Source: Armigeres subalbatus (Eukaryota > Arthropoda > Insecta > Diptera > Culicidae). From it: a stretch of DNA of 64,000 bases. The position numbers were made by a program, and so were the translations under genes. The stretch spans positions 461,993,506-462,057,505 of the forward strand of contig NC_085140.1 in NCBI RefSeq assembly GCF_024139115.2, written 5' to 3'. Positions 55,629-64,000 of the stretch are shown piece by piece. Within the stretch, counting starts at the first letter, position 1; each line of letters starts with the position of its first letter. Under the pieces are notes generated by a model. That model did no database searches. It worked only from the letters and a program-made list of their open reading frames with translations, and had not been told where the DNA came from.

Positions 55629-56273
55629 TATAAAATAGGTTAAGATTAGTTTAAGTTAAAAACATTGTAATTCCTACATGGTTCAATTAAACCAGAGGAA
55701 AAATTCTAACTGCCAGAGGCAATTGAAATGTATTAATAATAACTAAAAATATAACATAGCAAATAAGGATGATAGTGTCAAGAAAACACGGAACACCTAG
55801 TCTAAGAGATGAATGCATGTATTAGATAATTAGCAAATAAAATTAGTTAAAAAAAATAAAAAAAAAAAAAAAAACTTTTATATAATTTTCGGCTGATTTA
55901 TTAGGAGCTGATTTGTGTATTTTTGGGTTTTTTGATCGAATCGCATCAGCCGAAACCTATATAAAACTTCATTTAATCATCATACAATGTTCTGTGAAAT
56001 TGTTCTGTAGCATACCAGCTGCCGTTTTTGCAATTCTGAGGTCAATCGAGCAATCAGAACCAATTTCCAGATCGAATGAGTGACGGAGGTGTATTTTCCT
56101 ATACATTTTGGCTGAAATTCCCATACAAACTTCAAATCAAATGCGCAAGCTTATGCAACAAGCGATTGAGCTGGAATTTTCAGAGATTGATCTTCTCATC
56201 TAAAGACACAAGCCTGGGGGGTGCCCCGTGGAGTTAGCCAACTTTTTGTTTCCTGGGCCAGTCTACTCACCAC

Positions 56274-56509
56274 GGCTTGGCTTGTTGGACGGTGTTGCTC
56301 ATTGTTTATCACAGCAACGATCGATCCTACTCGTTGTTTGGCATCCATCTGAGTGAGGCAGTTCACTCATTGGCTATGGATGTAGCATAGATTGCAATAG
56401 ATCAATGCTCACAATGCTCACTCACACTTACAATTTCTGCTCTCGAGTGTTCTGTTTGTGATGGCGAAGTATCAGAAGTAACTCCAGCACTGCTGCTTCG
56501 ATAGGCAAG
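56274..56509. other. Non-coding flank of the fold-back element
   Basis: Nothing recognised. 'ctcattgtttatcacagcaacgatcgatcctactcg' may continue an older repeat seen at about 50860-50940. Confidence 0.3.
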
Positions 56510-56830
56510 TGATGCGTCACATGTGGTTTTATTATTATTTATTCAGCCTAAGGCCGGAGTGGCCTCTACGGTACATAACAGTCGTCTCCATCCACTTCTG
56601 TACGTTACCAGTCCCGCAGTCTGCGGATGGTCCGCAGATCGTCTTCCAGCTAATCGATCCTCCTTGATCGCTGCACACCTCGCCTTCTTGTACCTGTCGG
56701 ACCGTTGTAGAGAACCATTTTGATTCCAAGTGCGCGTTGGTACTCCATAAGCATAGTCCAGATCTCGTACTTACGCTTTCCTGCCACGTTTCGTCTCCGA
56801 ATTTGTCTGCTGATATCATTATCCGAGGTC
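56510..56830 (-). pseudogene. LINE ORF2 C-terminus and tail
   Basis: The minus strand reads GNVQKWMETTVMYRRGHSGL followed by RLNK and a stop, then AATAAATAATAATAA. This is a LINE C-terminus and TAA-rich tail, related to 17655-17860. It is probably R1/LOA-type. The upstream parts up to about 57120 are probably other LINE pieces I cannot assign. Confidence 0.6.
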
Positions 56831-57494
56831 AAGTGAGCCCAAGCCCCTTGATTTTGTCGAATAGCCGTTGTCTTCTCTTGAGCCTACTTCGTCTTCAACG
56901 TATTAATCACTAGTCTGATGTAGGATTCTTCCATCTTTTCAAAGTTATAATAATGAAAGTAGTGCGTGGAGAACTGGAGTGCGATGACCTGCAACGAGCA
57001 CCCGTAGGTTGACTGCTATCGAGTGTCAGAGGTGGCATGCCGCAAATGGTCCTCCAGCTTCCACTTGGCCACACTATCACTCGTAGTGCGAGGTGCACAT
57101 AATGCTCATGGATCAATCATTGCCGCCTGAAATATTCCTGGGTTGAGTTCTAGGAGACCGACTAGTGCAAAGGGATTTGGTTTTAGTGAGTCAGGTGTAG
57201 TTAACCCATACTCGCACTACGCTTGACCAATGTGCAGAATGAAGATTTCCGTTACCATTTTCTAAAACAATGGAACGTCTTATGCCTTGCGTTCTTTTTT
57301 CCATAATGTCAGCAAAAATTGTGCACAGAACTTTACTCTCAATCACACCGACAACAAGAAAGTTTGCCTCTATCAAAATCCATTATATAAGAATCCGAAA
57401 TTTGTAGCACATTTAGTCATCTTGTATCCGTCGGATGGCTATTTGATTTATATAGTGAATTATGATAAAAACAAGCATTTTCGGTGGACTAAAA

Positions 57495-58432
57495 TTTATA
57501 TGAGATGTCAGATTCCACAAGGCAGTGTGTTGGGTCCACTCCTGTTTATTTTGTATATCAATGATATTAACACGGCAGTTGAGGGAGGTGACATAAACTT
57601 ATTCGCTGATGATACAGTATTATCCATTGTAGCAGAAGATTTTGAAGTGGCTTATGCAAGGATGAAGCAGGAACTAAAAGAGTTTACTGAATGGTTGAAG
57701 TTTAAAAAATTGAAACTAAACGTTAAAAAGACAAAATACATGATTATTACCAATAAACACGTTGATGGTTTTACGGATAGCCTCTCGATCGACGATGAAG
57801 CCATTGAGCAAGTACAGGTAGTCAAATATCTCGGAGTGATGGTTGACGAAAAACTAAATTTTAACGAGCACATAGATTATGTTATACGAAAAGCCGCATC
57901 AAAATACGGATTATTATGTAAAATAAACAAGTATCTACTGTTTGAAAACAAAGTTATGTTATATAAAACATTGATTGCTCCGCACTTTGAATATTGCCCC
58001 TCGATACTATTTTTAGCCTCTAAACGTCAAAAAAAGAGAATGCAGACTGTGCAAAATAGAACGATGCGTTTGATTTTAGGGTGCAACAGGACAACTCCAA
58101 GTAGGCTAATGAGAAACATTTTGCAATGGATATCAGTAGAAGAAAGAATCACTCTACGAACACTGATCTTTGTCTTCAAGATTAAAAATAGGTTGACTCC
58201 TAAATATCTTACAGACCACGTGCAATATGGAACGGATATACATGGATATGATACGAGAAGAGTAAATGATTTTCGCTTACCGAAATTGACAATGACAGGA
58301 ACTCAAAATTCGCTATTTTTTAAAGGATTTAGACTATTTAACATGCTACCAGACGAAATGAAAATGGAAACAAATGAGATGAGATTCAGACAAAAATGCA
58401 CAGACTATATGAAAAGCAATACTTTGATATAA
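57495..58432 (+). CDS. CR1/L2-type LINE reverse transcriptase, C-terminal half
   Basis: An uninterrupted frame to the TAA-type stop at 58432, starting inside RT segment 4 (IPQGSVLGPLLFILYINDIN), with the catalytic INLFADDTVLSIV, then the thumb and C-terminal region (VKYLGVMVDEKLNFNEHIDY, RLILGCNRTTPSRL, GYDTRRVNDFRLP). The frame nominally opens at 57287, but residues before 57495 do not look like RT, so the insertion is 5'-truncated. There is no stop in 310 codons, so it is a young copy. It lacks the endonuclease and RT motif A and is not autonomous. Confidence 0.82.
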
Positions 58433-58784
58433 AGATAACAGTTGATGGACATACGCGGATATAAATTTGTATTATGAAATTGGCTAATTAGTTACATTAT
58501 CGTTTGATTACTATTCTTGAGTTTGTTTCAATTTTGTTTGAGCTACAATCTTCGTGTTATGAATAATATCGCAAAAATGACAATTATGATGCACGTGTAT
58601 CACTTAAACACACTCCGCATACTTTGTAGTACATATTCTAAGTATTTAGCTTCAATCATGCAAAAAAAAATGAAATTTTGTATGAAATTTTTTTCCCGTT
58701 TTTGGCAACATCCCCATTTTGGCAACATTAAAATCCGGTCGTGTTGCCAAAATCGGGAAGGGACTGTAGTCGAGATCTGTCCTG

Positions 58785-59040
58785 GCCACGTCCTTGCGAA
58801 TGCTGAGGAAGGGGAAGGATGGTTTGTTGGACACCTACTTAAGAAAGATGCAGAGAACTCTACGACCTCTCATAGGTGCCACGGGAGGTTTTGGGATTGC
58901 GTGGAAGGTTATACAAGTAGGAATCGTTTTGGTATAACGTGAAACACAGAAAGAACTAAGATAGAAATACAAAGTAGGAAAGGGACAAGCCTGGAATTGA
59001 ACCCTCGACCTCCTGCTTATAAGGCAGAAGCGGTATGTTT
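58785..59040 (-). mobile_element. Second tRNA-derived SINE family, copy 2
   Basis: The minus strand starts with a tRNA-like head (CAGGAGGTCGAGGGTTCAAT, B box GGTTCAATTCC) and ends with a body reading CCCGTGGCACC ... TTCTCTGCATCTTTCT and AAGTAGGTGTCC. The body matches 47640-47750. The RNA polymerase III promoter is largely kept. It is not a functional tRNA gene. Confidence 0.65.
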
Positions 59041-59135
59041 ATTCTGCGACAAATTCTTGATAAATTCCGGGAATACCACTTTCGGACTCATCATCTGTTT
59101 GTAGATTTGAAGGCAGCGTACGACTCAGGGAAACG
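59035..59135 (+). pseudogene. RTE reverse transcriptase motif A fragment
   Basis: It reads ILRQILDKFREYHF and HHLFVDLKAAYDSGK. FVDLKAAYDS is catalytic motif A of RTE reverse transcriptases. Only about 33 residues are kept. Confidence 0.7.
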
Positions 59136-59139
59136 GTAC

Positions 59140-61845
59140 AGTTGACCTCCACAAACGTCAAATCAGAGACTAACCTGCAGGCAAGCTGGCGGCCATTACC
59201 GCTCGCGGAAAACTGGATAAGAAGTAGGTACTGCTGAAATGAAAATTGCTTTTTTAATTAAAAACTTGTTGCAGCAAAGCGAAAACAGAACCGCACAGCA
59301 CGAGAGTACAGAAGTTCTGAACGCCAATTGGATCAAGTTTGTTACACCTACGCTGGTTTTGTCTAGAATTTGTCGTCGTTATTATACAAGTACCTTGGAT
59401 ATTCTCCCGGGTTGTAGTCCATTTCAGACGATAGAAGATTTTACTATACGAAGAAAGCGACGCTCTGCAAAACACCTGCGCAACGAACTATCGGTCGCAA
59501 TGTTGGATAATCAATTTGCATCAATTTCGCTCATTGGCATTCTTTTCTGTTCTTATTATCATTGACCGAGACACCCGTATTTTTTACATAAAATATATTT
59601 CTGTTAAATTAAATATTGTTCATATATATATTAAGATATTTTTGTTGTTTATATACTTAATGTCCACTTTTAACATATATATTTTTAATTTATTTTCCAT
59701 TCTTTTAATTGTTTATATACGTGTGTGTTGTTCTTGCAATAATATTTTGTTATACATTATTCCATTGGATGTCTATACGTGTATAGTAGCATAATATTAT
59801 CATCATGTCATACTTCTCTTTTCAACTTTTTTTTTTGTCTGCGATCCATTTCCCTAGAGTTTTCCGCCTTCTTTCAGAGTTTCGTCTTTCCATGACAGGC
59901 TTGCGCTAGTCTGTTATTTTTTTTCTCGATTTAGAGCAAACGATGCTATCGCGAACCGTTCTCGCACTTGTTTCACCTCTCTCAACATAATTCTATTTTG
60001 TTGTTTTCTTCCTTTTTCGAAATAGTTTTATTTGTTCAATGTAGAGAAAGGTAAAGTAAAAATAGAGTTTAAAAATACAAAAAAGTAACATTTTCAATAA
60101 ACAAATGATAATTGTAATAAAAATGAGATAAAAAGTACTTTGTAAAAATATTTTTCATATTTTTCCGATTTTTTTTTATATTTTTAACGAATAGAGCATG
60201 TGATTAGTAAAATTTATACAATTACTATTATCCCCCATCAGTGTACTAATCATACATATTAATATTAATATTTGTTTACGCTTTTTCCTCAATTGTTTAT
60301 AATTGTTTGTGTATCATCATTATCATCGTTCTTCAATAGAATAATATTTTTATATTTGCGTTTCCTTTATGTATTTTGTAGAATAAATACAAGAAACCTA
60401 GATTTGCGTTCCCCACTCGTTTCATATGAAATTCTTTCTTTCGTTATTTTCTTTTCGTCGAACCCATTTATTATACTTCTGTCCTGTGCGATTCTGTTGG
60501 CCAAATACAATTCACCTGGACTGGAACTCGGGTTCATGCATGACTTCCGCGTTGTTACTGTTACTGGTGGTGTGGGTTTTGAATCCAACTGGCGTTGGGG
60601 CAACATTTGAAGCAAACTGTTACACTGTCTTTGATTGAATGCTTGCTGTGAGTTTAAAATGAGATTGGCGTAGCAAGAAATGCGGATGCTGTTTATAAGT
60701 AGTGGATCGGTATGAACAATTGCGGTTTTTGTTTGTTTCTCTAATCATTTGTGAGTGTCTATTAATTTTAAGTGTAACGGACTATTTTAAAGACTATGAT
60801 TTATAATAAAACTGTTAATGGTTTAAATTTTTGTTGGTTTGATAAAACGAATAATAGCTCTGTGTTATAAATAAAAAGAACTTGTTATCTGATCCGTAAG
60901 TTATTGGTCTAGCGCGTTATCCTTGTTCTGAAAGCACCGGTAAAAGATTTTTTAAATCAAAAACATTAAAGAGTTCATAATACAATTCAATTCAAGTTTC
61001 TCAAACTTTCAATGTGTCAAATAAGTATGTTTAAGAAATATGAAACGGTATTTTTTAACCAAATTTGAATTCAAGATTTGATTGCAACGAACAATCAAAA
61101 TTAGTTCGGAACGTTATTAAATTTCGACACATATTTTTCTTAATATACTCGGCTAGACCAAACACCGATATTATTATGAGGAAAATAGATTGCTTTACTA
61201 CGATATACAACATGATCAGTAAATAAAATAGGAAAATCTCTGCAGAAAACAGTGATAAATAAAATTGTAAATAAATGATGTCTATCGAGGTTAGAAAGAA
61301 AGAAACCATATAATACATGAAAATGCATTGCGTTCTACCTGTTTTTCATATTGCATACGTCCTCAAAATGTTTATTAAACTTAACAAGAAAAGAAAATAA
61401 TTAATGTCATATTGATTTTCTAATTTTATGTTTGTTTGTTAGAGAAGTTTTCCTATATAATTGCAGTATTTTTACGGGAGGAAAAAATAAATGTCTCAAT
61501 AGATAAACATATAACTCAACTCCTATCTCTTCGCACAGCATGTCGCTGGCAAACGCTTTGTCAATGAAAGTCAAATATAAATTGCACTTGAATCTGGTTT
61601 TGGGAAAGTGTAATTTTTCTATTTCTCGACAGATCGCTAATATCCGAAAGCATTTATTTCCTCAGCTTGTGTTGTATCATAAAAAATTAAAAGTTTAATG
61701 GAATCCTGGGACTTTTTTCGCACTACTGGAGAACTTTCAGGTGTCGTAATTTAATTCATGTTAATTAACACTTTGATTTGAAGTTCAAAATATAAAGCTT
61801 TTTCATCTGAATAGAGAATTGATACTTACTGCCGAGAATAGACGT
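59140..61845. other. Very AT-rich intergenic sequence
   Basis: About 2.7 kb with only low-complexity open frames (Ile/Phe/Leu/Lys-rich). No domain, RNA gene or repeat end was recognised. Confidence 0.45.
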
Positions 61846-61849
61846 GAAG

Positions 61850-62240
61850 GGGCCGAAATGCATCAAATACAAGAAACATGGACACATAGCAAAATATTAC
61901 CGAAGTAAGCAGGATAAAACATTTGGTTTACTGTTTTGTTGTCAATAGAATTGAAAATCAACATCGATTGATTTTTCGTTTAAGGAGCAACGGTCCACAT
62001 GATACACAATAAGGTGCTATTGAAAGATAAGTAACCTTCAAGCGGTATTGTTCTTACGGCTTATAAGGATTAATTGACCATTAAAGCTCAAGAGCGCTGT
62101 AAGAAAGAACTTGAAGTCAAGGAAGTACGGTACATTCCTCAACTATCAGTGAATATGATTACCGTTAACAAGATTGTGATCAATATTTCACACGACCGTA
62201 CAAAGTTCCAAGAGAAGTGATTTGTAGCCATGTAAGAGGA
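61850..62240 (+). pseudogene. Decayed copia gag-protease fragment
   Basis: It reads IKCIKYKKHGHIAKYYRSKQ, a CCHC knuckle with two cysteines lost, then a protease start followed by VRYIPQLSVNMITVNKIVIN, the 'V-Y-P-L--NLLSV--' segment of copia. There are several stops. Confidence 0.6.
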
Positions 62241-62884
62241 GTACTATGCGTTGATCAATAACTGTACCTAAGTCCAGGCAGAGTTTATCGATAAACAACA
62301 CACTGAAGATGTCCACAAGTAGTGGATGAAATACGTATTTGTGTAGATACCAAAAAACAAATTAGTGGAAGTAAAAGGAAGACAAAAAATTTAAAACTGT
62401 GTAACATTTTCCCCTAAGACGCTCGCAAATAATTATTAATCCAGCCATATTATATTCAACTTTTATTACTTGATGAACATAAACTATGATTTTCTCTACC
62501 CACTACCCACTTAATGACGAATGAATAGAACGTATGGACATGTTTTTGAACAAGAATTTTCTTATGAATGATTTAGAAGAAACCAATAGCTGTATCTGTT
62601 GAATAGAAATAAAAGAATCAATGAGCTTAGGTGTTAGTTAAGCTCAATATAGCTACTTCAAACTAACAAAAGCAGCTATGAATGAAAAGCTTAACAAGAA
62701 AATGTCACCAACTAATTTTGCCGAGATAAATCGAATGGCCAATACCTATTCATGCAGCAACGCAGAGCGATTACCGCTGCAAGTGGCAACCAACCATCGC
62801 TCTATCTACATTAGAGTGGGCGCATTTGCATGGAAAAACGCAAGCTACATCCAATCAAGTGAGATCAAGGTTTTTTTTAATCGT

Positions 62885-63615
62885 TTTGGGACCCCGATCA
62901 ACTGTGCAAAATATGGACTCGATTGATTGCGTCATCGCTTTCCGCAACGCGTTTTAAATTTATATGGAGATTAGTATAGGAAATTGTACTTTTTTACATT
63001 TCTGTCCTTAGCGGCTTCACGTCAATTACGTGACTCATTACGTTAGCATATAGTCTGAAAGATGCCGAAACACTTTGCTGAAGAAGGTACGTTGCTGGAA
63101 CATCTACAAAAAATATTATAACGCTTTGAAGATTTATTGTTCAAAACATATGGAAGAATTCAATGTTTCTGCCAGCACTATCAGGCTACCCTAGTAACAT
63201 TTTGGTTTTATGATGGTTTTATTACACTCTTGAAGAGTGAATTATTGTCTTCAAGAGCGTTATAAAACTTAAAATGTTACTAGGGTACATATGGTTATTT
63301 GTGGGCAAAATCCTTTTTTATTCTTGACCCGATTTTAACGTTGAGAAATGATTCCGATCAATAATTAAAAAAAAATATATTTTTTGGTGGACATTTTAGC
63401 AAAAATCAGTTTTTTTGGTGGACATTCTTGCAACGTACCTTCTTCAGCAATGTTTTTCGGCATCCTACGATGAACTGAAACCTCTAGAAGTAAAAATGCA
63501 AAAATGAACGTTCTCCTATACTAATTTCCATACAAACTTCAAACGCGATGCGGAAAGCGAGGAAGCAACCAATCAGGCTCAAACTTCGCACAGTTGTTTG
63601 GGACCCCGAATGGTA
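62885..63615. mobile_element. Long fold-back element with a nested palindrome
   Basis: Arms of about 230 bp. On the left 'CAACTGTGC', 'CGCTTTCCGCAACGCGTTT', 'TTAGTATAGGA', 'GATGCCGAAACACTTTGCTG' and 'AAGAAGGTACGTTGC' are all answered in reverse order and orientation on the right, down to 'GCACAGTTG'. The outermost bases are GGGACCCC/GGGGTCCC. The loop holds a second palindrome at 63187-63287. No target duplication was identified. It sits inside the decayed copia element. Confidence 0.75.
63189..63285. mobile_element. Nested palindromic MITE, TA target
   Basis: 97 bp, CCCTAGTAACATTTT ... AAAATGTTACTAGGG, flanked by TA on both sides (63187-63188 and 63286-63287). Its arms pair over about 40 bp through GGTTTTA...TTATAAAAC-like and CTTGAAG...CTTCAAG segments. 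Tc1/mariner-type by target. Confidence 0.7.
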
Positions 63616-63734
63616 TTGAAAATCCATTGATTTGGAAAAATGACCATGATGCCCACTACATGCTTAGCTGAATCGCGCTGTCCGCAGCTATTCAGGAGGC
63701 CTCGTGGTAGACTAGAGATAAGTTGTTGCAGTTC

Positions 63735-63957
63735 CTTTTTTTGTCCTAATCAAAGCACAATTACATTATAATCATTGGGCTAAGCATATAGATATAAGGC
63801 ATCATTATATTCGAGATGCGCTAGAAAGAAAATGATCAATATTGAACTTGTCACATATGAACTAGCTGATGGACTCATAAAACCTTCGGTCTTCGGGAAA
63901 CTGAAAAAGAATCGTGAAGTCATCGGAATGAAGTATATCGAAGGAGTATCGGAGTAA
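63735..63957 (+). pseudogene. Decayed copia RNase H end
   Basis: It reads HWAKHIDIRHHYIRDALERK, then in the next frame YELADGLIKPS and GKLKKNREVIGMKYIEGVSE before TAA. This is the usual end of copia pol ('KHIDIRYHFIRD', 'ADGLTK'). It is probably the other end of the element begun at 61850. Confidence 0.75.
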
Positions 63958-64000
63958 GCCATGACTTATAGAACGAAATATTTTTGTTTGAACGTCAATC

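Larger units (their letters stand above)
51321..55871 (+). mobile_element. Near full-length Jockey-type LINE
   Basis: A 4.55-kb insertion with a 15-bp target duplication AAACTTTTATATAAT (51306-51320 and 55872-55886) and an A-rich tail ending at 55871. It has a 5' leader, ORF1 (51586-52878) and ORF2 (from about 52984), both detailed separately. Its 5' end is apparently complete, starting 'cagaccgcatcgtgctttcg'. It is inserted in the left arm-loop junction of the fold-back element, so it is the younger of the two. Confidence 0.92.
50999..56265. mobile_element. Fold-back hAT element split by a LINE
   Basis: The ends TAGACTGGCCCAG and CTGGGCCAGTCTA are perfect 13-bp inverted repeats, flanked by an exact 8-bp duplication CTCACCAC (50991-50998 and 56266-56273). 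The left arm 50999-51320 and right arm from about 55930 to 56265 are inverted copies for over 300 bp (for example 'aattgcaaaaacggcagttggtatgct' on the left is answered on the right). Without the LINE insertion it would be a palindromic MITE of about 700 bp with a loop around 'ggagctgatttgtgtatttttggg'. It is non-coding itself. Confidence 0.9.

Noticed and set aside
42446..58770. One 16-kb transposon bounded by CCCGATTTTGGCAACA inverted ends
   Set aside because: The two ends are in the right orientation, but the interval contains many independent insertions and no transposase. Two separate truncated copies are far more likely.

Overview
This window reads as nuclear DNA of a culicine mosquito, most likely Aedes. 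The evidence is insect-type genes with 59-65 bp introns, a very dense and nested transposon load, Feilai-like tRNA-derived SINEs, Jockey/RTE/R1/I/CR1-type LINE fragments, Ty1/copia and Ty3/gypsy relics, and many fold-back MITEs. There are no operons, rRNA genes, CRISPR arrays or believable functional tRNA genes.

Five ordinary conserved genes can be assembled, exon by exon, from splice signals and reading phase: a KIF-binding protein homologue (6142-7976, +); an MFSD1-like lysosomal transporter with six coding exons and two alternative last exons (19330-22134, -); an SFT2-type vesicle-traffic protein (27732-28530, +); a CCDC28-family protein whose second intron is 8.7 kb and full of transposons (29464-39229, +); and a short COX7A-like subunit of cytochrome oxidase (39474-39763, -) that converges on CCDC28. 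The 3' ends of the last two lie about 245 bp apart, with poly(A) signals about 45 bp apart.

Layout. 1-5.2 kb: a MITE and a decayed hAT element. 5.2-6.0 kb: three stacked fold-back elements just upstream of the KIFBP gene. 8-19 kb: a transposon graveyard with a GC-rich minisatellite carrying two copies of a perfect hairpin, copia protease, gypsy gag and integrase relics on the minus strand, and a hAT relic joined in frame to a copia gag-pol. 19-22 kb: MFSD1. 22-27 kb: RTE fragments, a pogo-like MITE and a composite SINE. 27-40 kb: SFT2, CCDC28 and COX7A; the CCDC28 intron holds a 72-bp minisatellite, I-type and Jockey-type LINEs, a solo LTR and a perfect-TIR MITE. 40-64 kb: no confident host gene. 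This part holds a large hAT-like TIR unit, a fold-back hAT element split by a near full-length Jockey-type LINE (both with target-site duplications), a CR1/L2-type reverse transcriptase ORF, and a decayed copia element split by a nested fold-back.

The host genes look like unrelated housekeeping neighbours, not a pathway. I found no convincing new biological system. The most useful observations are the alternative MFSD1 C-termini, the nested insertions whose order is readable from exact target duplications, the SINE with a MITE-related insert, and the repeated hairpin in the 10-kb minisatellite.
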